From an uncultured Ruminococcus sp. (lineage in GTDB: Bacteria > Bacillota > Clostridia > Oscillospirales > Ruminococcaceae), in contig UQXS01000067.1 in NCBI GenBank assembly GCA_900545125.1, positions 1 to 11,101 of the forward strand: a DNA stretch of 11,101 bases, written 5' to 3'. Position 1 is the stretch's first letter. Every line of letters starts with the position of its first letter. Positions 1 through 6,547 of this stretch are shown piece after piece. The notes under the pieces were generated by a model that was given only the letters and a program-made list of their open reading frames with translations, had not been told where the DNA came from and searched no databases. The position numbers and the translations under genes are program-made.

Positions 1-1
1 G

Positions 2-970
2 GTAAGCTTCGATTCCGACGGTGAAATAACAGCGGCGATATTTCAGGAACGGCAGACGATAGAAAAGAACTTCTATACCCGGCTTGAATATCATTCGCTT
101 GATACGCACAGCATGATATATACCGTTGTGAACCGTGCTTTTGTCAGTAAGGATATGTGGTCTCTTGGGCGTGAATGTTCCTTGCAGGATGTTCCGCAAT
201 GGAGCAGTTATACGCCGGAAATGATTATCAGGGACACGGAACGTCCGCTTTTTGCATATTTCAGAATGCCTGCCGCCAATAACATTGATATGGGTTCACC
301 TCTCGGAATGAGCTGCTACAAAAAGGCAGCCGAGGAGATACGTCAGGCAGATCAGCACTGGGAGCGTATTATGTGGGAATATCAGGGCTCTGAGCTTGCG
401 ATCATGGCGCAGCAGTCCATGTTCAGGATAGAAAAGGGCAAGGCTACTATTCCAAAAGGAAAACACAGGCTGTATGATCTCCTTCAAGGCGGCGATGAAA
501 ATTTCTTCAAGGAGTTTTCTCCGGCTATCCGTGATAATTCGCTGTTCAACGGTCTGAATCGTATTTTACAGCGAATCGAATTTAACTGTGATCTTGCCTA
601 CGGAACAATTTCTGATCCTCAGACCGTAGAAAAAACCGCCGAGGAGGTTCGTTCCTGCAAGGAGCGTTCACGTTCCAGTATGTCGGAAAAGCAGCAGGCT
701 CTTGAATTGGCTTTAAAGCATCTTATCTGGATCTTCAACGAATACGCCGATTACTACAGGCTTGCTCCGACCGGAAAGTACGAGACCGTGTTTGAATGGG
801 GCGAGGGCGTTTCTGTCGACCGGGACAAAGAATTTTCACGTCAGCTCCAGCTTGTGACGGCAGGAAAGCTTAAAGCCGAAAAGCTCATTGCGTGGTATTT
901 TGGCTGTTCCGAGGATAAGGCGAAAGAATATATGCCGGACTCCGCTCCGCTTTTCGGCGGTGATCTGTAA
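2..970 (+). CDS. Phage portal protein, A118/SPP1-like (5' partial)
   Basis: The portal forms the dodecameric channel at one capsid vertex, through which DNA is packaged and ejected. The open frame runs in from the left edge (first full codon at base 2), so the N-terminus is missing. About 322 residues are visible, against roughly 450-500 for a full A118-type portal. The first ATG in frame, at 113, is internal, because coding sequence continues upstream of it without a stop. Family-like stretches are a loop with PLFAYFRMP followed by a conserved LGMSCYKKA segment (near base 300), then a helix with DQHWERIMWEYQ. Long helical, charged C-terminal sequence follows, ending FGGDL. The stop TAA overlaps the next gene's ATG by one base, so the two are probably translationally coupled. 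A terminase would be expected just upstream, outside the window. Identification rests on sequence character plus position before a Phage_min_cap2 gene. Confidence 0.85.
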   Translation, partial: VSFDSDGEITAAIFQERQTIEKNFYTRLEYHSLDTHSMIYTVVNRAFVSKDMWSLGRECSLQDVPQWSSYTPEMIIRDTERPLFAYFRMPAANNIDMGSPLGMSCYKKAAEEIRQADQHWERIMWEYQGSELAIMAQQSMFRIEKGKATIPKGKHRLYDLLQGGDENFFKEFSPAIRDNSLFNGLNRILQRIEFNCDLAYGTISDPQTVEKTAEEVRSCKERSRSSMSEKQQALELALKHLIWIFNEYADYYRLAPTGKYETVFEWGEGVSVDRDKEFSRQLQLVTAGKLKAEKLIAWYFGCSEDKAKEYMPDSAPLFGGDL

Positions 971-2511
971 TGCTGTCGCCGGAATATTACGATCGTCTCT
1001 GCGATGATCTGATAAAGCTGTACGCCGATCTTGATAACGCCATAATCAGCGATATAGTCCGCAGATTGATGAAAAACGGCGAAATGACTGAGACCGCCAA
1101 ATGGCAGGCAAAGCAATTGCAGGAATCAGGAATGGTTTACGACGACATCCTTGCGGAGATAGCAAGCCGCACCGATGCTACAAAAAATCACGTGAAAACG
1201 CTGTTTGAGGACGCAGGAGTTCAGGCTGTAAAAAACGATAATGTCGTTTACAAAGCAGCCGGACTGGAGGGGATAATAAAGCTGTCTCCGGCGGCGATGC
1301 AGACACTTAACGCCGGATACGCGAAATGCTCCGGCGATCTGAGCAACCTTACGCTAACTACGGCAAATACGGCTCAGCAAGCCTACATAACCGCCTGCAA
1401 CAACGCATATATGCAGATATCAAGCGGCGCATTTGACTACAACACGGCAATCAGAAACGCTGTAAAGGCTGCCGCAAAAGACGGAACGGAAGTACTTTAT
1501 CCGTCCGGGCACAGGGACAAGCTCGATGTTGCAGTCAGGCGCAGCGTTCTCACTGGAGTCGGTCAGACTTGCAGACAGCTTTCGCTCATCAATGCTCAGG
1601 ATATGGGATGCGATCTCATGGAGATAACCGCTCATTCCACCGCCCGTCCCTCTCACGCAGAATGGCAGGGACAGCTTGTGAGCTTATCCGGAAGAAAGGG
1701 ATATCTTTCACTGAAAGATATCGGATACGGCACAGGCGACGGCTTCGGCGGCTGGAACTGCCGTCATGACTGGTATCCGTTCTTTGAAGGAATAAGCGTC
1801 AGAAACTATACCGAGGAACGTCTCCGGGAGATGAATGCCAAAAATATCGAATACAACGGCAAAAAATACACGGAGTACGAAATATCGCAGATGCAGAGGA
1901 AATTTGAACGTGACATCCGAAGCCTGAAGCGTGAAGCTGTCGCTTATGATACAGCCCGGAACAACGCTCCGGATGACAAAGTGAAACAGCAGTTTTCGGA
2001 TGATTTCACAACCATTTCCGTAAAGCTGAAGAACAAAGAACGTCAGCTCAGGGACTTCCTTGAAAAGACGGGTCAGCTTCCTGATAACGCACGTACTCAG
2101 GTTCTTGGTTTTGGCAGGAGTACGGCGCAGAAGACGGTTTGGGCGGAGAAAAAAGAAGTTGACAAATATAAACGTTTCCATTATAATAAAAATGGTACAA
2201 TTATTATTACCGACGACTGGAAAAGTAAGGAGCACGTTAGAATTCCTACTAAGTATAAACCGTTTGCGGTTATTGAAACACAAACTGTTTCAAAAGACGG
2301 TAAAATCCAGATTGACCGTACTTTGTATGATAAAAATGGTATTATCAAAATACAAATTCATAGTGGAAATCATGGTAAACCTAAGCAGCATCCATATGGG
2401 CAACATGGAGAACATCATCATTATTATATATGGAAAGACAATAAGCAACCGTTGCGAACCGTTGACGAACTGACTGATAATGAACGAAAGGAGCATAAAG
2501 ATATATTATGA
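970..2511 (+). CDS. Phage minor capsid protein (Phage_min_cap2 type) with putative C-terminal toxin domain
   Basis: Residues 1 to about 330 match the Phage_min_cap2/MuF-like head morphogenesis family, which binds the portal and is carried in the virion in a few copies. The diagnostic block lies at about residues 215-275: HSTARPSHAEWQG, then GYGTGDGFGGWNCRHDWYPF. A charged helical linker follows (about 300-385). From about residue 390 to the end (513) sequence character changes. It becomes rich in Lys, Ile, Tyr and His and AT-rich in DNA, with a His cluster: H464, H468, H474, H479 and H482-H484, in the context HGKP, HPYGQHGEHHH, YIW. It ends in the acidic-basic tail ELTDNERKEHKDIL. MuF-family proteins of temperate phages are known to carry variable C-terminal toxin domains, so I infer a toxin (perhaps a nuclease using these His). 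I could not name the toxin family. The 75-codon gene overlapping the stop would be its immunity partner. Confidence 0.85.
   Translation: MLSPEYYDRLCDDLIKLYADLDNAIISDIVRRLMKNGEMTETAKWQAKQLQESGMVYDDILAEIASRTDATKNHVKTLFEDAGVQAVKNDNVVYKAAGLEGIIKLSPAAMQTLNAGYAKCSGDLSNLTLTTANTAQQAYITACNNAYMQISSGAFDYNTAIRNAVKAAAKDGTEVLYPSGHRDKLDVAVRRSVLTGVGQTCRQLSLINAQDMGCDLMEITAHSTARPSHAEWQGQLVSLSGRKGYLSLKDIGYGTGDGFGGWNCRHDWYPFFEGISVRNYTEERLREMNAKNIEYNGKKYTEYEISQMQRKFERDIRSLKREAVAYDTARNNAPDDKVKQQFSDDFTTISVKLKNKERQLRDFLEKTGQLPDNARTQVLGFGRSTAQKTVWAEKKEVDKYKRFHYNKNGTIIITDDWKSKEHVRIPTKYKPFAVIETQTVSKDGKIQIDRTLYDKNGIIKIQIHSGNHGKPKQHPYGQHGEHHHYYIWKDNKQPLRTVDELTDNERKEHKDIL
2159..2187 (+). promoter_or_regulatory. Perfect consensus sigma-A promoter inside the toxin-domain coding region
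   Basis: TTGACA at 2159-2164 and TATAAT at 2182-2187 are separated by exactly 17 bases, matching the housekeeping (sigma70/sigma-A) consensus at all twelve positions. An A-rich run just upstream (about 2147-2157) could act as a partial UP element. There is no TG extended -10. Predicted transcription start is near 2194. It lies within the minor capsid reading frame and upstream of the 75-codon ORF at 2508, with a hairpin terminator after that ORF. The inferred role is late-promoter-independent expression of the putative immunity gene, for example in a lysogen. The motif is seen directly; activity is inferred. Confidence 0.7.
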
Positions 2512-2735
2512 AAGCGAAAGATATAAGAGATGCTATAATGTCATTTACTAATGATGTATTACTTGATTATCCAAACAATGATGTTATTTTTATTAATCCT
2601 TGCAGCGACAACAAATTTATATTTAGTTATAAAGATATTGATAAAACTTACACTAACATAGACGATTTAATGTCTGATAAAATTTATGATGGAAAGTCTT
2701 TGACAGAAATTGCTTCCAAAGTTACATTGCTTTAA
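2508..2735 (+). CDS. Small protein, putative immunity protein for the minor-capsid C-terminal toxin
   Basis: This encodes 75 residues with no signal peptide or membrane segment, rich in Asp, Ile and Ser and with no recognisable enzyme motif. Its ATG overlaps the minor capsid stop in an ATGA junction. An AAAGGAG lies at 2487-2493, 14 bases upstream, which is long for independent initiation and suggests coupling to the upstream gene or initiation from the internal promoter transcript. The C-terminal half reads TYTNIDDLMSDKIYDGKSLTEI, a compact pattern compatible with a small soluble binding protein. Base composition is strongly AT-rich (about 25% GC in 2521-2580), like the toxin-domain coding sequence and unlike the flanking structural genes, so the two probably arrived together. 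Size, junction and position are what is expected for an immunity protein. Function is inferred and the family is not identified; a small accessory virion protein is the alternative. Confidence 0.65.
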   Translation: MKAKDIRDAIMSFTNDVLLDYPNNDVIFINPCSDNKFIFSYKDIDKTYTNIDDLMSDKIYDGKSLTEIASKVTLL

Positions 2736-2758
2736 AACGTTCTATAAAGGACGTTTTT
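2734..2758 (+). terminator. Rho-independent terminator after the putative immunity gene
   Basis: AAAACGTTC (2734-2742) pairs with GGACGTTTT (2749-2757), with one G-T pair, around the six-base loop TATAAA. The T run 2754-2758 lies at the end of the 3' arm. The stop codon TAA (2733-2735) runs into the hairpin. The stem is AT-rich, so strength is uncertain, and the A-run/T-run symmetry would also allow function on the other strand. It would end a short transcript started at the internal promoter near 2159. Confidence 0.55.
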
Positions 2759-2793
2759 ATTATATTTAAATTTAAAGAAAGGGATGAAAATGC

Positions 2794-2922
2794 GTGATAA
2801 AACTTTATTGTATGTTATGGTCAGAACCTGAAAGAGGCTCTCCGGATTATCTTGTATATGTTCAGCAGATACTCAGACGCAAACGCCGGAGAAAAATAAA
2901 GCGAGGAAAATCAAGACGGTAG
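2794..2922 (+). CDS. Possible 42-residue basic small protein
   Basis: A GTG-started frame of 42 codons lies between the two terminator-like hairpins. A purine-rich site AAAGAAAGGG (2774-2783) ends 10 bases upstream of the GTG. An alternative start is ATG at 2812 (36 residues). The N-terminal half reads VIKLYCMLWSEPERGSPDY, and the C-terminal half is extremely basic (RRKRRRKIKRGKSRR), suggesting nucleic-acid binding if it is made. An overlapping 15-codon frame from ATG 2784 uses the same ribosome site but looks meaningless. I recognise no family. The stop TAG lies in the loop of the downstream hairpin. It could be a real small phage protein between minor capsid protein and scaffold, or a non-coding leftover. 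Confidence 0.4.
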   Translation: MIKLYCMLWSEPERGSPDYLVYVQQILRRKRRRKIKRGKSRR

Positions 2923-2936
2923 CACGTCTTATTTTT
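2913..2936 (+). terminator. Terminator-like hairpin before the scaffold gene
   Basis: AAGACG (2913-2918) pairs perfectly with CGTCTT (2925-2930) around the loop GTAGCA, followed by ATTTTT (2931-2936). The form is that of an intrinsic terminator with a short stem. It sits 30 bases before the scaffold ATG and inside what should be a continuous late transcript. Either it is weak, or late transcription is antiterminated, or an unrecognised promoter lies downstream. Confidence 0.5.
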
Positions 2937-2966
2937 ATACCAATTTTTAAACAGGAGGTCAGAATT

Positions 2967-3500
2967 ATGATCGATAAAAAATTTCTGGAAGGTCTCGGTA
3001 TCACCGACAAGGAGACAGTCGATAAGATCGTCGCCGAATACGGAAACGATATCCAGACCGAAAAGGACGCAGTGGAAACGCTGAGAACACAGCTTTCGGA
3101 GGCTAATACGCAGATCGAGGGTTTCAAGAGCATGGATGTTGAGACGATTAAAAAGTCAGCCGAGGACTGGGAAGCAAAATTTAAGCAGTCCGAAGCCGAC
3201 AGAGCTGCCTTCGAGCACAAGACAAAGGTCAGCGGTCTTGTTAAGGGACTTAAGCTCAGGGACGATATTTACGAGAATTATCTCACAAATGCGCTCATTG
3301 AAAAGGAACTGAAATTTGAGGGCGACAAGCTGATCGGCGGCGATGACGTTATCAACGCTTTCAAAGAATCGCATCCGGACGCTTTTCAGACAGAGCCGAT
3401 ACCGCCTAAATTTTCGTACAAAACAGGCGGAGACGGCGGAAGTCCCGGCGGTGTAGAAGCCGCATTCATGGCAAGAAATCCCGGACTTAAAATTGATTGA
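2967..3500 (+). CDS. Capsid scaffold protein (phage GP20 family)
   Basis: This 177-residue protein chaperones assembly of the procapsid shell and is lost or cleaved before DNA packaging. The first half (about residues 20-95) is a charged helical/coiled-coil region with VETLRTQLSEANTQIEGFKS and WEAKFKQSEADRAAFEHKTK. A downstream segment with the pattern VSGLVKGLKLRDDIYENYLTN is typical of the Phage_GP20 family. The C-terminus (about 140-177) is a flexible Gly/Pro-rich linker and a short tail ending NPGLKID, likely the capsid-binding end. The start is supported by AGGAGG at 2953-2958, eight bases upstream. Position immediately before the major capsid gene agrees. No protease gene is seen nearby in the window. 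Confidence 0.9.
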   Translation: MIDKKFLEGLGITDKETVDKIVAEYGNDIQTEKDAVETLRTQLSEANTQIEGFKSMDVETIKKSAEDWEAKFKQSEADRAAFEHKTKVSGLVKGLKLRDDIYENYLTNALIEKELKFEGDKLIGGDDVINAFKESHPDAFQTEPIPPKFSYKTGGDGGSPGGVEAAFMARNPGLKID

Positions 3501-3513
3501 GGAGGAATGAATT

Positions 3514-4611
3514 ATGCCACATACACCACAGGAAAGATACTCAAAGCTTACTCTTGCAAAGCTCAGAGACGAGCTTTGCCTTAAAGACGGATTCGTTTTC
3601 AACAACGACTACGAGGGAAACCCCACCGCCGGAGCTGTAAAGATCCCGGTAAGAGATACCGAGGTCGCCGTGTCCGATTACGACAAAGCAAACGGCATCA
3701 CCGCCACAAACGGCTCTACGTCATACGCTCCGCTTCTGATCGACAAGGATAAGGCGGTCAACGAGATCATCGACGGATTTGATTCACAGTCCGTTCCCGA
3801 TGATCTTGTTGCAGACCGCCTTGACAGCGCAGGCTACAGTCTTGCACAGCAGATCGACACAGACGGCGGAACTGTTCTTCTCAGCGGAGCAACAAATAAA
3901 AATGTTTCTCAGCTTACAAAGGATAATATTTATGAAACTATCGTGGATATCAGAGCAGATATGACCAAGGCTAAAATACCTAACGACGGCAGGAGATATC
4001 TTCTTGTTACGCCGGACGCCATGTCGCTTATCCTTAAATCTCCTGAATTTGTCAGCGCATCAAATCTCGGGGACGAAATAAAGGCAACGGGAGCTATCGG
4101 TAAAATTGCCGGATTTATCGTCAAGGAATGGAACGATACCACCGCCAATCTCGCTATGCTTGCCGGACATCCTCGCTTTGCCACCCGTGTAAGGGAGTGG
4201 AGCGTTCCGGTAAAAATTCAGGATCTTGCTGAATCCGGAAAATATATCGGAGCTTGCGCCGTTCAGGGACGTATGGTCTATGCACATAAGGTTCTCCGTT
4301 CGGCAGCGATCAGAGCTGTGTATTCTCCCGGATCGCTGACAGTATCCCTTGCTCCGGGATCAGCTTCAGGTACAACGGTTGCAACTGTTTCTGCCGGAAA
4401 TACAGGCACGACTTACGCCTACAAGGTCAATCCTGCATCGAGAGCGACCTTCAATCAGACATCTGCCAATTACGGCGGTACGGCTCTTACTTCGGGAACT
4501 ACGGAGATTGCTGTCTCAAAGGGCGATGTTATCGAAATAGTTAATTTCAGCTCGTCAAAGGCTGTAGCGGTCGGATATGTTGCCGCTGCCGAATCGGAAA
4601 TTAAATCATGA
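3514..4611 (+). CDS. Major capsid protein with C-terminal extra domain
   Basis: This 365-residue protein follows the scaffold, preceded by GAGGAGG at 3499-3505. Residues 1 to about 268 have HK97-fold character: a helical N-terminus LTLAKLRDELCLKDGF, an early strand region PVRDTEVAVSDYD, a central helical block, LLVTPDAMSLILKSPEFVSAS, and a closing strand with RMVYAHKVLRSAAIRAVYSPG. Residues about 270-365 are different in style: Ser/Thr/Gly/Ala-rich, strand-like and almost without charged residues (SLTVSLAPGSASGTTVATVS and YAYKVNPASRATF). This looks like an Ig-like or other beta decoration domain displayed on the capsid surface. The stop overlaps the next gene's ATG (ATGA). The capsid role is well supported by position and sequence; the domain interpretation is inference. 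Confidence 0.88.
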   Translation: MPHTPQERYSKLTLAKLRDELCLKDGFVFNNDYEGNPTAGAVKIPVRDTEVAVSDYDKANGITATNGSTSYAPLLIDKDKAVNEIIDGFDSQSVPDDLVADRLDSAGYSLAQQIDTDGGTVLLSGATNKNVSQLTKDNIYETIVDIRADMTKAKIPNDGRRYLLVTPDAMSLILKSPEFVSASNLGDEIKATGAIGKIAGFIVKEWNDTTANLAMLAGHPRFATRVREWSVPVKIQDLAESGKYIGACAVQGRMVYAHKVLRSAAIRAVYSPGSLTVSLAPGSASGTTVATVSAGNTGTTYAYKVNPASRATFNQTSANYGGTALTSGTTEIAVSKGDVIEIVNFSSSKAVAVGYVAAAESEIKS

Positions 4612-4958
4612 TTTTCTCTGACTATACTTATTATAAGGAACAGTTCTGCGGTAAGTTGATACCGCAGGACGATTTTTTGTACTTTGCTGCAAGAGCGTCG
4701 GAGTATATCGACTGGCAGACTTTCGGTCGGCTTGAAAGCGGAATTCCTGAAGAATTCAACGCAAAGGTCAGAAATTGCTGCTGTGCTCTTGCTGAATCGG
4801 AGTATAAATTTGAGCAGAACGGGGATATATCGTCCGAGAAAAACGGCAGTTATTCCGTTACTTACGCAAAAAAGAGCGACAGCTCACACAGTGCAGAAAA
4901 AAGCCGTATTATCGCTATGTATCTTGGCAATACCGGACTGCTTTACAAAGGAGTTTAA
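4608..4958 (+). CDS. Head-tail connector (DNA-packaging adaptor) protein
   Basis: This 116-residue, mainly helical protein is the first gene after the major capsid protein, where SPP1 gp15/HK97 gp6-type adaptors lie; these dock under the portal. It reads FLYFAARASEYIDWQTFGRL, then a Cys-rich helix KVRNCCCALAESEYKFEQ, then a Ser/Lys-rich loop GSYSVTYAKKSDSSHSAEKS and a closing helix with MYLGNTGLLYKGV. The loop and terminal helix resemble other clostridial connector proteins. The ATG overlaps the capsid stop and has only a weak ribosome site, so it probably depends on coupling. The adaptor role is assigned from position and general fold prediction. Confidence 0.75.
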   Translation: MIFSDYTYYKEQFCGKLIPQDDFLYFAARASEYIDWQTFGRLESGIPEEFNAKVRNCCCALAESEYKFEQNGDISSEKNGSYSVTYAKKSDSSHSAEKSRIIAMYLGNTGLLYKGV

Positions 4959-4960
4959 AA

Positions 4961-5284
4961 ATGATAACCAACAGAAAAGGCTGTACTATCTATGAGAAAA
5001 CAGTGCAGAATCGTGCGCCCACATATATCAGGCACACAACGGGGGTGGTCTGGCTGGAGAGTTCTTCAGGTCAGACAAACGGCTCTGACAGAAAGCCGGA
5101 TAACGGTATTTTTATTTCGATTCCGGAAACTTCCCTGAGCTATATTCCGAAACCCGGCGACCTTATCGTCGGCGATATAATCGGCAATGAACAGCCTCCT
5201 GTTACGGCTGTGACAATTATGTCCGTCAAGGATCTCCGCCACGGCTCGCCCTTTGTACGTCATATTGAGGTGAATGCGGAATGA
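4961..5284 (+). CDS. Putative head-closure/minor capsid protein
   Basis: This 107-residue, strand-rich protein is preceded by AAAGGAG inside the end of the upstream gene. The visible pattern is an N-terminal YEKTVQNRAPTYIRH segment, a central stretch ISIPETSLSYIPKPGDLIVGD, and a terminal VKDLRHGSPFVRHIEVNAE. The motif of a Pro-Gly turn before DLIVGD, followed by a strand and a closing His-rich strand, resembles minor capsid proteins at this locus in Firmicutes phages. These act as SPP1 gp16-like head-closure proteins sealing the portal-adaptor channel. The stop overlaps the next ATG. The assignment is mainly by position. Confidence 0.65.
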   Translation: MITNRKGCTIYEKTVQNRAPTYIRHTTGVVWLESSSGQTNGSDRKPDNGIFISIPETSLSYIPKPGDLIVGDIIGNEQPPVTAVTIMSVKDLRHGSPFVRHIEVNAE

Positions 5285-5640
5285 TAAGATTTACAGGACT
5301 TACCTTTGATCCCAACTTTAAAAAGAGATCGGAATCGAACTTTGAGAACGCTCAGAAGTTCGTTGACAGTGAAGTTTTAAGACTGAACGAGCCGTATATG
5401 CCCAAACGATCAGGCAATATGATAATGAGCGGTACTCAGGGAACTGTGATCGGCTCGGGCGTTGTAGAATATATCGCTCCCTATGCCAGAGATCAATATT
5501 ACAATAACAAAGGCAAGGGAACAGACGGACTGAATGCATCCAATGGCGCAAAAGGTCTCAGAGGAGCGTTCTTTTTTGAAAGAATGAAAGCCGACCACGG
5601 TGACGAGATAGAAAAAGGAGCAAAGGAGAAATTTACATGA
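5281..5640 (+). CDS. Minor capsid / tail-completion protein (Minor_capsid_2 type)
   Basis: The 119 residues fit the Minor_capsid_2/HK97 gp10-like neck family: a helical N-terminus (NFKKRSESNFENAQKFVDSE), then PYMPKRSGNMIMSG, a strand segment, IAPYARDQYYNN, and a terminal block GLRGAFFFERMKADHGDEIEK. The family signature is PY(V/M)P followed by a small-residue turn, then PYAR.YY and a W/F-FE helix, and all parts are recognisable. Such proteins join the tail to the head neck. It starts in an ATGA overlap with the previous gene, with GAGGTG at 5267-5272 as the ribosome site, and ends in another ATGA overlap with the next. Confidence 0.8.
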   Translation: MIRFTGLTFDPNFKKRSESNFENAQKFVDSEVLRLNEPYMPKRSGNMIMSGTQGTVIGSGVVEYIAPYARDQYYNNKGKGTDGLNASNGAKGLRGAFFFERMKADHGDEIEKGAKEKFT

Positions 5641-6041
5641 AGCCGATAATCGAATGCCTCCAGGAACATATCATGACTTTTCCGGAACTCAAAGACGGCT
5701 GCCTTATGGTAGACTGTCTTGGTAGTGAGCCTGTAGAATACGTTGTCGAGCCTGTTCCGTGCAATCCTGTTTACAAAAAATATACCGACGGAAGCTGCAT
5801 GAAGCAGTTTCTTTTTATTTTTGCAAGCCGTGAATATTACGGTCAGACCGTAAATCAGAATATTGAGAATCTTGCGTTTTATGAGCATTTTGCCGAATGG
5901 ATAACAGACAGCGAGCTTCCCGATCTTGACGGAAGAATCCCGGTAGATCTGGAGGTCGTCACCGGAGGCTACGCCTTTGACGCCGGAAGCAACACCGCAA
6001 GATATCAGATTCAATTACGCTTGCTTTACGAGGAGGAATAA
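5637..6041 (+). CDS. Tail terminator / minor capsid protein
   Basis: This 134-residue protein lies between the tail-completion protein and the major tail protein, the usual site of the tail-terminator gene, whose product caps the tail tube at the head-proximal end. Features are an N-terminal helix KPIIECLQEHIMTFP, strands around PVEYVVEPVPCNPVYKKY, FLFIFASREYYG, a helix IENLAFYEHFAEWI, and a final strand ARYQIQLRLLYEE. The order helix, strand, helix, strand fits known terminators. Relatives in clostridial phages are sometimes labelled chloramphenicol resistance protein, which I consider a misannotation. It begins in an ATGA overlap with GGAG sites at 5618 and 5625. Confidence 0.75.
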   Translation: MKPIIECLQEHIMTFPELKDGCLMVDCLGSEPVEYVVEPVPCNPVYKKYTDGSCMKQFLFIFASREYYGQTVNQNIENLAFYEHFAEWITDSELPDLDGRIPVDLEVVTGGYAFDAGSNTARYQIQLRLLYEEE

Positions 6042-6043
6042 AA

Positions 6044-6547
6044 ATGTCAGAAACAACAGAAAAAGCAAAAAAGACCATTGTTGCACGTCACAAGAAGGTT
6101 GCGTTTTTCGGAGTTATCGGCAGCAGCGGTGCTGAGAGTTTTCTGAGGATGCCGAAATTTACGCAGCTTTCTCAGAGCAAGAATCCCATTGAACACAACC
6201 GCCAGTATGTTGACGAACCGTTTCAGGAAACGGATATTATAGGCTGTTCTCCGTCAATTTCCTACGCTTTCGATCTGCACCGCAACTGCGAGGTACAGGA
6301 GGATATTGTAAATATCACTGACAGCGAACTTATCGCAGACGACGCAGTGCGCAATATCGTTATCGTGGACTTGGACGAGGGAACGGCGATAAAACGTGCG
6401 TATGCCGTAATTCCGTCAACGGAGGGCGACAATATCAACGTATATACCTACTCCGGCACATTCAAGTGCAAGGGAGAAAAAATTCTCGGAACTGCGACCA
6501 GCAGCGATGGTTGGCAGACGATCACATTTACCGAAAGTATAGATTAG
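6044..6547 (+). CDS. Major tail (tube) protein
   Basis: The 167 residues begin with a Lys-rich lead, then ARHKKVAFFGVIG, a segment with FTQLSQSKNPIEHNRQYVDEPFQETDII, and mainly beta strands with the ending GTATSSDGWQTITFTES. The pattern YVDE...ETDI followed by SYAFDLHRN is typical of siphophage tube proteins of Firmicutes, which polymerise around the tape measure. Start supported by GAGGAGG at 6031-6037. The stop is TAG, whereas every other large gene in the window ends in TGA or TAA, and strong hairpins follow directly. The reading frame stays open for 42 codons beyond the TAG. Confidence 0.85.
   Translation: MSETTEKAKKTIVARHKKVAFFGVIGSSGAESFLRMPKFTQLSQSKNPIEHNRQYVDEPFQETDIIGCSPSISYAFDLHRNCEVQEDIVNITDSELIADDAVRNIVIVDLDEGTAIKRAYAVIPSTEGDNINVYTYSGTFKCKGEKILGTATSSDGWQTITFTESID

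Noticed and set aside
1708..2283. 191-codon open frame on the - strand
   Set aside because: It lies wholly opposite the minor capsid gene, shows no family-like sequence and has no convincing ribosome site. The + strand frame is clearly coding.
2060..2473. 137-codon + strand frame overlapping the toxin domain; its internal ATG at 2192 would give an almost leaderless product from the internal promoter
   Set aside because: The predicted protein is a low-complexity mix of Leu, Ile and Arg with no ribosome site, and is best explained as a shadow of the AT-rich toxin frame.
2722..2748. Possible promoter TTACAT-15-TATAAA ahead of the small basic ORF
   Set aside because: Poor -35 and short spacing; the TATAAA is the loop of the terminator hairpin.
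5499..6014. 171-codon open frame on the - strand
   Set aside because: Opposite the tail-completion and tail-terminator genes, with no recognisable domain and no ribosome site in an otherwise all + strand operon.
5637..6041. Possible annotation as chloramphenicol resistance protein
   Set aside because: Location and predicted fold fit a tail terminator. No acetyltransferase or efflux features are present.
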